This document shows positions 37,647-47,213 of a stretch of DNA of 64,000 bases, piece after piece. Each line of letters begins with the position of its first letter. Position 1 is the first letter of the stretch. The stretch is from positions 12,608 to 76,607 of the forward strand of contig CAYWGC010000009.1 of assembly GCA_964457755.1 (NCBI GenBank), given 5' to 3'. The translations under genes were made by a program, and so were the position numbers. The stretch comes from Tharpella sp964457755 (lineage in GTDB: Bacteria > Desulfobacterota > Anaeroferrophillalia > Anaeroferrophillales > Tharpellaceae). The notes beneath the pieces were generated by a model. The model saw nothing but the letters and a program-made list of their open reading frames with translations, did not search any database and was not told the origin of the DNA.

Positions 37647-39989
37647 TCACAGTAAACGTTCAATAACTTCCAAAAGATTGTTTTGATCAAAATCGCCCTT
37701 GACAATATAAGCATTAGCTCCGGCCGCAACCCCGCGCTCCCGATCTTCGCGCGAACCCATACTGGTCACCAGGACCACTGGAATTTCAGCCAGACGTTCA
37801 TTATCGCGGATATTTTCGGTCAGCAAGAAACCATCCATACGCGGCATCTCAACATCGGAAACCACCAGATCAAAAGCCTCACTCTTTAAAAGCGTCAGCG
37901 CCGCCAGCCCATCGACAGCAGTCGTCACCGGGTAGTCTGCCGCTTCAAGAATGTTTTGCAGGAGCGTCCTTGACGTTATGGAATCATCGACGACCAACAA
38001 CCGCCGCCCGCTTTCTCTCTCAAGTTCGTCTCCAGTCGCAGAATCGCCCGTGGCCGAAGCAGAAATCAGATTCTGACCTCGATGTTTATTTGAATTTTCG
38101 AGAATATCCTTAACGTTAATTATGGGCACCACTTTTCCCGAACCCAGAATAGTCGCTCCGGTAATAAGCGGAACCTTGACAAGTTGTTTACCCAGAGCTT
38201 TAACTAAAATCTCCTGTTCGCCCAGAATTTCATCAACCACCAAAGCCTGACACCGGTTGCCGCTGCCAATAATAACCAGAGAGAGCTCAGTTCTGCTTTT
38301 TTGAGATCTATCGACCTTTTCCTGGAGCCCCAAAAGAGTGGCCAGGTCACGCACCGCCAGCACCCGCCCCTCATTAACAACTGTTGTTAGACCCTCAACC
38401 GTGCGTAATAATTTTTTTTCAGTCTGTAAAACCCTTTCAACTTTCAGGCTCGGAAAGACAAATTCCCGCCCCGCCACCCTGACCCGTATCCCCCGACAAA
38501 CCGCGATAGATACCGGCAGGTGAATCGCAAACTTAGTTCCCCTGCCAAATTCAGAGGAAACCACGATCCGACCACCCAAATTCTCAATCTTTTCACGAAC
38601 AATCGCCATGCCTAAACCGCGGCCCGAGATTTCGGTAATCATCGCACTGGTTGAAAATCCGGAATTAAAAATCAGATCAAAGAGGCTATCCTCGGCCATC
38701 GCGGATGCAGCTTGTGAACTTACAAGACCAACAGCAACCGCCTTTTGCTTAAGTTTTTCGTGATCGATACCCTGACCATCATCAACAATTGTAATATCGA
38801 TCGAAGCCCCATCACTCTGCGACACTCTGCACAAAATCCTGCCAGCGGGCTCTTTGCCGTTAACCTCTCGGGTTTGCGGCACTTCGATGCCATGATCGAC
38901 CGCATTGCGCAAAAGATGAATCAGCGGATCTTTCATCTCTTCGAGTACCCGCCGGTCAACCTCAATCGCGCCCCCTGAATATTCAAACTCAACTTTTTTA
39001 CCAAGTTCACGAGCAAGCTCTCGAACCATCCTCGACATCGGTGCAAAAAGAGTCTCTATCGGCAGCATGGCGACATCCCTGACCCGATCGAGCAACTCAT
39101 CGACAAGACCGGCCTGAATCCGCCGATCACTATCCATGCGGCTGCCAAGATCACGCAACTGGCACTCAAGACTTTTAACCAGGTTCTGATTGGTTTCGAG
39201 AAAGCCGGCCATCCGGATCCATTGTTCAGAACTTTCCAGACTTCGATTAAGCTGAGGGATTTCGGCCTTAACCACTCCCCACTCTTTTTCCCAACCGGAA
39301 AAATTTTCCAGGGTTGTACGCAACAACGACAGATGCTGACGCAACGCCAGTTTTAAAGAGATAAACTCTTCAGCAACCAGCATCAATTCATCCAGTTTTA
39401 CCGTCGCAATCCGTAACGTATCAGTAGCCGAAACTCCCGCGGCTAAAGGAACAGTGACAGGATCCTCGGTCACAGGCGAAACAACGGCACTCTCAGATAC
39501 GGATTCCGGTAAAGATGGTTGCGAAAGTGCCCGAGCCTTAGTTACCTCAATCTGGTCGGGCTCCGCCAATAAGAGCTCGAGACCACTCTGTTCAACCTTG
39601 ACAAGACGATCAAGAAGAGAGGCAAATTCACCCTTGCCGACCTCTTCAACAATAACCTCAGGATCGACAATAACTTTTTCCAGCATCACGGCAGAGTCGT
39701 AGAGGAGATCGAGTAGAGCCGGTTGCGGTTGCGGGTTATGCTCTTTGAGAAGTGAGAAGAGACTCTCAAGGGCCTGGCAGAGGGTTTCCACCATGTTTAA
39801 ATTTACGGCCCGGGCGGCTCCTTTAAGGCTGTGAGCTTCACGAAACAGAATTTCTATCAAAGGATTACGAGCGCCCTCATCAGAAGCTTTCTCAAAAGCT
39901 TCAAGATTCGCAAAAATACTACCGAGACGTTCGCCTGCCTCCACTTGAAAAGCTTCACGCAGTTTCAGGAAAAGCTCCTCTTCGCGCAT
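37647..39989 (-). CDS. cheA: Hybrid CheA-receiver kinase (WspE-like)
   Basis: 780 residues: N-terminal HPt with the phospho-accepting His in EAHSLKGAARA, a linker without a clear P2 domain, dimerisation and ATPase domains (LRNAVDHGIE, DDGQGID, GRGLGMAIV), a CheW-like domain and a C-terminal receiver (VVDDSITSR, SDVEMPRMDG). The fused receiver and missing P2 domain are as in WspE, where phosphate goes to the GGDEF regulator instead of CheY. Confidence 0.94.
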   Translation of the reverse strand: MREEELFLKLREAFQVEAGERLGSIFANLEAFEKASDEGARNPLIEILFREAHSLKGAARAVNLNMVETLCQALESLFSLLKEHNPQPQPALLDLLYDSAVMLEKVIVDPEVIVEEVGKGEFASLLDRLVKVEQSGLELLLAEPDQIEVTKARALSQPSLPESVSESAVVSPVTEDPVTVPLAAGVSATDTLRIATVKLDELMLVAEEFISLKLALRQHLSLLRTTLENFSGWEKEWGVVKAEIPQLNRSLESSEQWIRMAGFLETNQNLVKSLECQLRDLGSRMDSDRRIQAGLVDELLDRVRDVAMLPIETLFAPMSRMVRELARELGKKVEFEYSGGAIEVDRRVLEEMKDPLIHLLRNAVDHGIEVPQTREVNGKEPAGRILCRVSQSDGASIDITIVDDGQGIDHEKLKQKAVAVGLVSSQAASAMAEDSLFDLIFNSGFSTSAMITEISGRGLGMAIVREKIENLGGRIVVSSEFGRGTKFAIHLPVSIAVCRGIRVRVAGREFVFPSLKVERVLQTEKKLLRTVEGLTTVVNEGRVLAVRDLATLLGLQEKVDRSQKSRTELSLVIIGSGNRCQALVVDEILGEQEILVKALGKQLVKVPLITGATILGSGKVVPIINVKDILENSNKHRGQNLISASATGDSATGDELERESGRRLLVVDDSITSRTLLQNILEAADYPVTTAVDGLAALTLLKSEAFDLVVSDVEMPRMDGFLLTENIRDNERLAEIPVVLVTSMGSREDRERGVAAGANAYIVKGDFDQNNLLEVIERLL

Positions 39990-39992
39990 GAG

Positions 39993-42026
39993 TTAAACCT
40001 TCAAACCAGCAGACAACTGTTGCAATCTCTGACCCACTCTATCGAGATCAGCAATCGCTGATTCGATCTGCCGGGCTCCCTCAACATTCTGCTGACTGGC
40101 ACTTTTGATGCTCTCCATCGCCTGAGCCACCTGATCCATACCGACCAGCTGCTGCTGACTTGAAGCGACAATCTGTACCGAAGCATCCGCAGATTCCCGA
40201 CTCATATCGGCCATTGTATCGATCTCAATACCCGCTTTTTCAGACTGATCCACCCCTTTATCAACAGCTTTGCCGCCTCTTTCGGTCGCCATCACCGCAC
40301 TACTGGTAGCTTTCTGAATATCCCCCAGTAAACGCCGTACCTGAGTAGTCGCAGCTTTTGATTGGTCAGCCAGAGCTTTGACTTCCAAAGCGACCACAGC
40401 AAAACCCTTACCGTGCTCACCAGCTTTCGCCGCTTCGATTGAGGCGTTGACCGATAACATATTCGACTGATCAGCAAAACTGCTTACCGTTTCAATAATC
40501 TCCCCAATATTTTGATTATGCTCACTTAAATGAATAATCCCTTCCGCAATCGCCGCCACATCCACTTTAATCTGGTCCATACCGGCAAGCGACTTGGCGG
40601 TTTCGTTGCGACCACTCTCGGCCCGCAGCATCACCTGTTCGGCCAGCCCCGCAACCTGTTCAGCTTTTTCATGCGATAGATGCGAGGTTTGCCGGATCTC
40701 CTCAACCGTAGCCGCAATTTCGGTCACAGAACTTGAACTCTGAGTCGATGACGCAGCCAGTTCAGACGTGGTTGCTGAAAGTTCAGCAATCGTTGCCGCA
40801 ATCGTCGCTGCTCCACTAATAACCTCCGAGGTCTGCTCATGCAGCATCCCAGCCATCCGGTTAAAAGCATTAACGAGATCGCCAACCTCATCATTGCGAT
40901 CGGTATGCGGTACGGTCACCGTGAGATCGCCATCAGCCATAAGTCTAACTTTGGCCATCAACAGTTTCAAGGGTAGAACAATTGATCTGGCCGACAAAAA
41001 CACCAAAAAAAGCGACACCAATAACAGTACAGCACCAAGACCTTGAATATTGCTTACCAATACAGCCATCGGAGCAAAGGCTTCAACCGTATCAATTTCT
41101 GAGAGAATAGCCCACTCAAACCCGAAACCAAATTTTTCATTCAAACCCAGTTGCGAATAGGCCGAAAGAACTTCAACCCCCCGATAATCGAAAACAGTTT
41201 CCACCCCAACTGAGCCGGTCAAAGCTTTTTGGCTGGCACTGGTAGCAACCTTCTGTTGCAGCAGGGCCTGCTGATTAAAACGTGAATTAGAACGCATCAG
41301 AAAATCTGAACCCACCAGATAACTCTCACCACTATCACCCATGCCGGTGTGGGATCCAACAATACGATCCAATCGCGAGCCATCCAACATGATTGCCAAA
41401 ATCGCTTTGACATCACCCTCTTCACCCAAAATTGGAGTTCCAATAAAAGCGGCGGCCTGGCCAATCGGTACATAATCCGAGAAATCTACTACCCCGAACT
41501 TGCCGGACTCTGAAACCTGGGCCCATATATGAGCCAGCCCGCTCTCTTTATAAGGCCCGCTTTCAAGGTTGCTGCCTAGATCCGCTCCTCGCCTTACCGA
41601 ATACATGACATGCCCATGCTCCCGACAGATAATAAAGAGATCTCGAAAATTATAAGTCGCCATATAATCCTTAAAGAAAGAACCTATGCGATCATGTATA
41701 TCCTGATAAATTTCACCCTCTACATAAAAAGTCCCATCCCCCTGCTCACCCCCATCCATATAATATTGCCGGAGAAGTCCATAGGTCTGCTTCACATCGC
41801 GAGAAGACGCCAGTAATTTACTATCCACTTTAAGACTTTCCAGATAGCCCAAAACCTGCTGCTTTTTTATCTCATTGATCGCCTCAAGACTGGCAAAACT
41901 GGCCTGACGCAGAGAATCGCGCGCGTATTGTGAAGAGAGCCAGGAGAGAGCGGCCACCGGGATAACGACCACACCGAAAAAAAGGAGCATTAACTTTTTC
42001 AGCAAACTGTTACTAAGAAACTTCAT
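39993..42026 (-). CDS. Methyl-accepting chemotaxis protein with Cache-type sensor (WspA-like)
   Basis: Two membrane helices (about 11-29 and 325-345) enclose a large periplasmic domain with dCache-like features (FGVVDFSDYVPIGQAAAFIG). HAMP and a cytoplasmic signalling domain follow. The hairpin tip reads SNMLSVNASIEAAKAGEHGKG instead of the usual QTNLLALNAAIEAARAGE, a mild divergence. Length 677. It is the only receptor in the cluster. Confidence 0.92.
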   Translation of the reverse strand: MKFLSNSLLKKLMLLFFGVVVIPVAALSWLSSQYARDSLRQASFASLEAINEIKKQQVLGYLESLKVDSKLLASSRDVKQTYGLLRQYYMDGGEQGDGTFYVEGEIYQDIHDRIGSFFKDYMATYNFRDLFIICREHGHVMYSVRRGADLGSNLESGPYKESGLAHIWAQVSESGKFGVVDFSDYVPIGQAAAFIGTPILGEEGDVKAILAIMLDGSRLDRIVGSHTGMGDSGESYLVGSDFLMRSNSRFNQQALLQQKVATSASQKALTGSVGVETVFDYRGVEVLSAYSQLGLNEKFGFGFEWAILSEIDTVEAFAPMAVLVSNIQGLGAVLLLVSLFLVFLSARSIVLPLKLLMAKVRLMADGDLTVTVPHTDRNDEVGDLVNAFNRMAGMLHEQTSEVISGAATIAATIAELSATTSELAASSTQSSSSVTEIAATVEEIRQTSHLSHEKAEQVAGLAEQVMLRAESGRNETAKSLAGMDQIKVDVAAIAEGIIHLSEHNQNIGEIIETVSSFADQSNMLSVNASIEAAKAGEHGKGFAVVALEVKALADQSKAATTQVRRLLGDIQKATSSAVMATERGGKAVDKGVDQSEKAGIEIDTMADMSRESADASVQIVASSQQQLVGMDQVAQAMESIKSASQQNVEGARQIESAIADLDRVGQRLQQLSAGLKV

Positions 42027-42038
42027 AATCTACCCTCG

Positions 42039-42641
42039 TTATTGAATAACTATTTTTTTATCGGTCAAAAGTTTTTCCGCATCAAGCAGTATCAGGTGAT
42101 CAGCTGTCACCCCTTTAAAATATTCCGCCTGGACTTCCGAAAGTGTCGGCAAACTGGTCTGTAGATGTTTAAGAGGTACAAGCCTGACCCCCTCCAGACG
42201 ATCAATTTTGACCGCAAACTCCATCTCTTGAGAAGTTAAAATAAGTAGCAGACAATCATCTGTAGCAGAATCCTCATCGAGATTAGCAGGAAGTGACAAA
42301 AACTTAACCAGATCAACTACTGAATAGATCCGACTGCGAATATTAACAATCCCTTTAACAAAAGCCGGAATACCGGGGATTTCCGTAACCTCCCCAATTC
42401 GACAAACCTCACTGACCCACCGCAAAGGGAAAGCATAGCGCTCCTGACCCAAAGTAAACTCAAGAATTTCAAGAAGCTCGCCTACATCATCTTGCGGCCC
42501 TGAGGTTCGCAGTTCACGGGCCCGAGCCTCAAGTATCTGACGAATCTTTTCCGGAGTCATTTGCGCTTTCTCCGAAAAAATTTGCTGTCTTTGCGAGAGC
42601 TCTGCCAACAACTCAGACAATGATTTTTTCTGACTACCCAT
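42039..42641 (-). CDS. cheW: CheW-like coupling protein 1
   Basis: N-terminal helical extension (about 60 residues, SLSELLAELSQRQQ) followed by a CheW domain: FTLGQERYAFPLRWVSEVCR, IPGIPAFVKGIVNIRSRIYSVVDL. It couples receptor to kinase. It precedes the receptor gene. One of two CheW genes in the cluster, as in Wsp systems (WspB and WspD). Confidence 0.9.
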   Translation of the reverse strand: MGSQKKSLSELLAELSQRQQIFSEKAQMTPEKIRQILEARARELRTSGPQDDVGELLEILEFTLGQERYAFPLRWVSEVCRIGEVTEIPGIPAFVKGIVNIRSRIYSVVDLVKFLSLPANLDEDSATDDCLLLILTSQEMEFAVKIDRLEGVRLVPLKHLQTSLPTLSEVQAEYFKGVTADHLILLDAEKLLTDKKIVIQ

Positions 42642-42740
42642 ACCGACCTCATAAAGCTACAGCAAAAAGCGTCGAATATTGCTTCGCCCTCATAAACGGG
42701 GTCACAGCTGGGGTGCTGACGCACCTTGTACCAGCAATGA

Positions 42741-42937
42741 CCCCAATCCCGGTAGCTTGTGAGCGGCACTTGAAATCAAAAGGTTACATGAAACTAACTG
42801 TAAATATTCGGTTTTACTATCACCAACAACCGGGATTGGGGACAGACCTTCAGCTCTATCCCCGTCGAGCGCCAAGCGAAACTCACTCATTTTCTCTGTG
42901 GGTTAAGCGCCAATCACAATAAAGCCGAATATTTACA
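42741..42937. repeat. Interleaved inverted repeats in the gap between cheW and cheR
   Basis: The 340-base gap 42642-42981 holds two perfect 13-bp inverted pairs: CCCCAATCCCGGT (42741-42753) with 42829-42841, and TGTAAATATTCGG (42799-42811) with 42925-42937. The right arm of the first leads into GGGGACAGACC, a sequence style common in REP-like intergenic elements linked to TnpA_REP transposases. A broken transposase of that type is at 51 kb. No gene was recognised in the gap. Confidence 0.5.
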
Positions 42938-42976
42938 ACTAACTACAAACTAAAGCCATCAAGACTTTTACTAAAC

Positions 42977-42993
42977 ACTGACTACTGACGACT
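42977..42993. repeat. Heptad units running into the cheR 3' end
   Basis: Read on the minus strand: AGTCGTC, AGTAGTC, AGT. The first unit encodes part of the last residues of CheR (ASRQ) and the stop TAG lies inside the second unit, so the repeat has become the gene's end. Confidence 0.55.
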
Positions 42994-44568
42994 AGCTAAC
43001 AAACTTCGAGCAATTTCAAGCAGGCGTCCAGCACTCAAACCCTCGGCCTGAGGCACAACCGCATCGGCTGCTAAAGGCTCAAGTAAAGTGACAACATTAA
43101 GCAGATGCCGGGTTGCACCTTTTCGAGCCAACTGTCGTAACATAGTAGCCAATGAAAATTGGGCCATAACAAACTCTGCATCGAGAAAAAGCGCCTGCCG
43201 ATAAAGGTTCAGGGCGGCCCCAAAATCGGCCCGCTCCCGAGCAATAACCGCAGAAAAATAGTAGTAAAAAGGATTTACCTTGTCGGCTGCCACCGCCAAC
43301 TCCGCAATAACAGCGGCCTCCTCTAGTTCACCAAGATTTGCCAATGAACGTGCTTTATAAGACATAAGCGTGGCATATTCGACCCCCGCCCGTAATGAGA
43401 GATCTATATCCTCGGGAAGCAGAGCTATAACTTCACGATACATCTCCTGGGCAAAGAGATCTTCGGCCCGAGGCAGAAGATCTGACAATAAGGGCTGGGC
43501 TTTGCCAGCAGCGGACGCATCTTCTGCAAAACCGGATGATGATTCTGTTTTTTCAATAAAACGGCCTCGCTGCAACCGTTCTTGAGCCGACACTGAATTT
43601 TTCTTGTGAGCTTTTGCATAAACCGGGGCAACTCCGGCAAAAATTGCAAAAGAGGAACGCTTCTCAAGCTTGTGCGCTTGATTTTGCCCTTTTGGAACAG
43701 TCAATTTTGGCCCATCAACTTTCTGATGAACGATAACTCCGGGGAAACGTACCGGGGTTAATAAGGGATTATTAACCACCCCCAACTCACTCGGCGAAAC
43801 CAACAGCCAGCCGCCCGGCTGCAACAGAGAAACCAGACGTCTGATAACCTGGGCCTGGAGCTCTGCCGAAAAATAGATCAGGACATTGCGACAGAATATA
43901 ATATCCGCCAAACGACCGGTAAGCCCCGGCATGATAAACTCTTTTTCAGCCAGATTCAACTGGTAAAAAGAGACCATTTCACGAATATGCCGGGCCAGCA
44001 GAAAACTATTTTCCCCGATTTCAGAAAAATATCTACGGCTCACATCATATGGGGTAGCGCGCAGTGACCAGCACGAATAGACCCCCTGTTTCGCCTTTTT
44101 AATAACTTCCAGGTTGATATCGCTGGCACTGAAATTGAGCTGCCAATTCTCCAGCAGTGCTGCTTTCTCATCTAAAAGCATGGCAATTGAATAGGGCTCC
44201 TCTCCGGTTGAAGAGGCCGCACACCAGAGATCAAGGCGACGTTCAGAACCTTTGCGCTCAATCAGAGCCGGTAAAATATGGTTGCGCAAAGCTGTAAAAA
44301 CATTTTTATCCCGTAAAAAATAGGTCTCCCCGACGGTCAGTCTGTCAATCAAAAGATTGAGTCGCTCGCCGCTTAAAGGCGCGTCCAGCAACTCCTCTAG
44401 AAAGGGTTGGGAACCGGTAAACTGAAGCTCCCGCGCCAACTCATCAACAACCCTCTGGAGCATATCCCATTTTCGCTTGGGAAAATCGAGTCCTATCTGA
44501 TCGCTGATCAAACGGCTCAAAGCTTCGATCTGGGGCAAGATCACAGGGGCTGCAACTGATCGACTCAT
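42982..44568 (-). CDS. cheR: CheR methyltransferase with C-terminal TPR region (WspC-like)
   Basis: N-terminal helical and SAM-binding CheR domain (LWCAASSTGEEPYSIAMLL, FCRNVLIYFS) that methylates receptor glutamates. After a linker, the C-terminal third (about 370-528) forms TPR-type repeats (YATLMSYKARSLANLGELEE, PFYYYFSAVIARERADFGAA). CheR with TPR is characteristic of Wsp-type WspC. It overlaps the upstream CheW gene by ATGA. Confidence 0.92.
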   Translation of the reverse strand: MSRSVAAPVILPQIEALSRLISDQIGLDFPKRKWDMLQRVVDELARELQFTGSQPFLEELLDAPLSGERLNLLIDRLTVGETYFLRDKNVFTALRNHILPALIERKGSERRLDLWCAASSTGEEPYSIAMLLDEKAALLENWQLNFSASDINLEVIKKAKQGVYSCWSLRATPYDVSRRYFSEIGENSFLLARHIREMVSFYQLNLAEKEFIMPGLTGRLADIIFCRNVLIYFSAELQAQVIRRLVSLLQPGGWLLVSPSELGVVNNPLLTPVRFPGVIVHQKVDGPKLTVPKGQNQAHKLEKRSSFAIFAGVAPVYAKAHKKNSVSAQERLQRGRFIEKTESSSGFAEDASAAGKAQPLLSDLLPRAEDLFAQEMYREVIALLPEDIDLSLRAGVEYATLMSYKARSLANLGELEEAAVIAELAVAADKVNPFYYYFSAVIARERADFGAALNLYRQALFLDAEFVMAQFSLATMLRQLARKGATRHLLNVVTLLEPLAADAVVPQAEGLSAGRLLEIARSLLASRQ

Positions 44569-45041
44569 AAAGTCTCGCCATCACGCCAATGACATGCCTT
44601 AAGTAATACCGAAAAATCCTGTTCGGCAAAGAGGAGATCGACAGTGTAGATCCAGACCGTATGCCCATCCATCTCCGTCACCCAACTGACATACTCCGCC
44701 ATCTCGGGATAGATTGAACCACTGTCGCAAAGCTCTCTCTCAGAAAAAACGCGCACCTCGACAACCTCATCAACAAAAAAAGCCATCTCATCGGCCTGCC
44801 TTAAAGCCACAACCAGAGCATTATCGGGCGTCACTTCACGAGCGGGCAGATGCAGTCGATAACGCAGATCAAGGACCGGGATGTTCTTACCGGCAACCCG
44901 AAACAAACCGCAAAGAATGTCTGGACAATCCCCGGGGCGCTCAACCGCCACCGCCGGATAAACCCGCACCACTTCTGCGATATTAAGGCCAAAGTAGTAA
45001 CCTTCCAAGGTGAAAATGAGAAATTTGTGTTCTTCAGTCAT
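44565..45041 (-). CDS. cheW: CheW-like coupling protein 2
   Basis: Single CheW domain, 158 residues: FLIFTLEGYYFGLNIAEVVRVY, CPDILCGLFRVAGKNIPVLDLR and MAFFVDEVVEVR. First gene of the Wsp-like cluster (minus strand), coupled to CheR by a 4-base overlap. A heptad repeat lies just upstream, where the promoter would be. Confidence 0.9.
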   Translation of the reverse strand: MTEEHKFLIFTLEGYYFGLNIAEVVRVYPAVAVERPGDCPDILCGLFRVAGKNIPVLDLRYRLHLPAREVTPDNALVVALRQADEMAFFVDEVVEVRVFSERELCDSGSIYPEMAEYVSWVTEMDGHTVWIYTVDLLFAEQDFSVLLKACHWRDGETL

Positions 45042-45045
45042 ATTT

Positions 45046-45077
45046 CAGTGGGCAGTGGGCAGTGGGCAGTGGGCAGT
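45046..45077. repeat. Heptad tandem repeat (CAGTGGG family)
   Basis: Four and a half exact CAGTGGG units in the 71-base gap between the radical-SAM gene and the first gene of the chemosensory cluster, five bases upstream of that gene's start. Confidence 0.85.
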
Positions 45078-45112
45078 AAAAATCTGCCGGCTGCAAGACC
45101 GCCAACTTGTAC

Positions 45113-46258
45113 TTATTCCTTTTTCAGTCGGTTATAGCGATAACAGCACTTGTCGAGCCAGTGGCTTAACTCCTGGTTGTCGGCCGGAGCAAAACCAAAG
45201 GTGTCCTGCCATAGGTATTGGTCTTCCATACAGAAGTAGATAAAAACATTGGGTGCGTAGCGCTTGATTTCAGTTACGAGAAAACGGTAGAGCTGGCGCC
45301 GGATGGCACTGAAATAGCGCTGTTTGCCATCTATCCCACGGATGAATTCGCCCGCCGTAATATTGGTTTGGGGATGGTTGGCCCGCAACTCCTCTTTGAC
45401 CTGGGGCATAAAACGGAAAGCGCCAATCGAGATCCAGATAATATCGTCGCCTTTAAGATGGCTGAAGATAGAGGCTACGGTCTGCCGATACTCATCCTCC
45501 CAACCGGTAAAATAGAGCAGCGGATCAAAATGAAGACCTATACGATAGCCCCGTTGCCGGCATAAGACAGCCGCCGTCAAACGCTCCTCAATGGTAGCCG
45601 CATGGCCTTCCTCTTGCGCACAAACTTGAGGGGCGTTAAGACTCCAGGAGACTACAGTCTCGCCAATTTCTCCCGGATAATCGAGGAGACTGCCAATCGC
45701 GACACTTTTGCTTTTCAACTCAAGAATGGCATTTTTGGAGCGCCCAAAATAGTCGAGCAAGCGGGACACCAGACCAGTCAGAGGATCCATGAAGAGACTA
45801 TCGGTGAACTCTCCCGTGCCGATACGATAAAAAACCCCCGGTTTCTCAAGCTCGCGATCAAGTTCAGCAAAAGCATCCTCAAGATTAACAAACTGAGTAA
45901 TAAAAGGATTATTGAGGTAACCCTGGAGTACACAATAACTGCAACCGATGTTACAGCCCAAACCAAGGTGCAGAATCTGATAGAGACAACAACGATAACT
46001 TTCGGCCGTACCCGGACAAGCCTTCAAAAAACGCCCCCGATGCAGAGCTAAAAGCAGAGTCGTATGAGAACTGTATTGGCGACTTAAAAGAGCTAGATTT
46101 TCGCTGGTCGGTCGCTCTATAAAAACGACTTCAGCGTTCGGCAGGCGGCCCAGAATCGACTCGGTTAAGGGAGAACCTGAAGCCTCATCCTCAACCAGAA
46201 CCATCGTCGGGCGAAAAAGAGAACGATAATATTTAGGATCGACGACAGAGTTCATCAA
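45113..46258 (-). CDS. Spore photoproduct lyase-like radical SAM protein
   Basis: Radical SAM protein of 381 residues with the cluster motif CNIGCSYC followed by VLQGYLNNP, as in the SplB family (CxxxCxxC then LQ). Other shared segments are YRIGTGEFTDSL, ILELKSKS and VVSWSLNAP. In sporeformers SplB repairs spore photoproduct; in non-sporeformers the role of homologues is unknown. The start lies inside the upstream ParB-like gene (26-base overlap), so the two are translated together. Confidence 0.82.
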   Translation of the reverse strand: MMNSVVDPKYYRSLFRPTMVLVEDEASGSPLTESILGRLPNAEVVFIERPTSENLALLSRQYSSHTTLLLALHRGRFLKACPGTAESYRCCLYQILHLGLGCNIGCSYCVLQGYLNNPFITQFVNLEDAFAELDRELEKPGVFYRIGTGEFTDSLFMDPLTGLVSRLLDYFGRSKNAILELKSKSVAIGSLLDYPGEIGETVVSWSLNAPQVCAQEEGHAATIEERLTAAVLCRQRGYRIGLHFDPLLYFTGWEDEYRQTVASIFSHLKGDDIIWISIGAFRFMPQVKEELRANHPQTNITAGEFIRGIDGKQRYFSAIRRQLYRFLVTEIKRYAPNVFIYFCMEDQYLWQDTFGFAPADNQELSHWLDKCCYRYNRLKKE

Positions 46259-47198
46259 TATCTTCCAAAGCGACCGAATTAAGTTTTTCGCAGGTTTTCT
46301 GCCACTCTTTTGCGTCTGTAAAGGTAAAACTCAAACGAAATTTGCCCCCCTCAAAATCGGGCGGCGACTCGAGACGCAGGTTGGCAGGCCAGGCAAAACT
46401 CTCCTGACGAGAAGCAAACTCATTTTGAGCCGCAGTCAAATGGGGATAAAGCAGACTTTTGAGATGAGTGCGTAGTAATTCCACATCAACTCCACCACTT
46501 TCGACCAGAACAAATTTTCGGGCCGCAGATAGAGGTTCAAGTGGAGAAACCCGGTCCCGACGAGAGAGATCCTCAAGGCGGCTGACAACCTCACGCAACT
46601 TATTGCGCCGCAAACTGAACTCTACCACCAGTTCCGCCAAAGCGGCTCTCTCATCGACGCTCCACTCTCGAATAAGATCAACGGTCTCGCCATCGATAGT
46701 GCCGTTAGCCAAAAGCTCACGGAGGGGTCGAGAAAAACCGACGACCACCTGACAACGTTGCTGAAAACGCGGCTTAATGGGTAGCTTCAGAGCCGGCATG
46801 ATCTCTTTTTCAAGCTCATCAGGTCTGAAAATCTTAAGAGCTGCAATATAGATATCCGCGACTTCGACCAGATTAAACTCGCGAATCGTCAGATTCTCCC
46901 AAAGAGCTCGTCGAAAAAGTTCCTGGAAGCTGCTTTTTTCGGCCACAGTGACAGCAATTTCAAGACTTTTAGCAGCCGTTTTTCTGATGGCCTTGTTTCT
47001 GAGGACCTCCAGGCGCCGCCGACCGCTAACAATTTTATAGCCATTATCCCCGGCTACCAGTAACGGCGCTTGCAAGAGTCCCACATTAGCAATTGACGAC
47101 TCGAGAGAAGCTGGGATAATACCGTAGGAGAAAGGAAAAGTCCGATCCTCAAAATCGATATCGACTAAATGGCAATATACAATTTTTTTGTTATCCAA
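46233..47198 (-). CDS. ParB-like nuclease-domain protein
   Basis: N-terminal ParB/Srx-type domain (about 1-110) with SIANVGLLQAPLLVAGDNGY and SGRRRLEVLR, then a helical middle region (ENLTIREFNLVEVADIY) and a C-terminal domain not recognised. It is not a chromosomal ParB: there is no ParA neighbour and no clear CTP-binding GERRxRA box. It overlaps the photolyase-like gene and lies 15 bases after nadB. It may steer its partner to DNA; that is inference. Confidence 0.72.
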   Translation of the reverse strand: MDNKKIVYCHLVDIDFEDRTFPFSYGIIPASLESSIANVGLLQAPLLVAGDNGYKIVSGRRRLEVLRNKAIRKTAAKSLEIAVTVAEKSSFQELFRRALWENLTIREFNLVEVADIYIAALKIFRPDELEKEIMPALKLPIKPRFQQRCQVVVGFSRPLRELLANGTIDGETVDLIREWSVDERAALAELVVEFSLRRNKLREVVSRLEDLSRRDRVSPLEPLSAARKFVLVESGGVDVELLRTHLKSLLYPHLTAAQNEFASRQESFAWPANLRLESPPDFEGGKFRLSFTFTDAKEWQKTCEKLNSVALEDIDELCRRS

Positions 47199-47213
47199 GA
47201 TTTGATCCTGTAA

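Noticed and set aside
42620..42922. 100-codon open frame in the cheW-cheR gap
   Set aside because: It runs through the inverted repeats, has no family resemblance and no ribosome site; probably chance.
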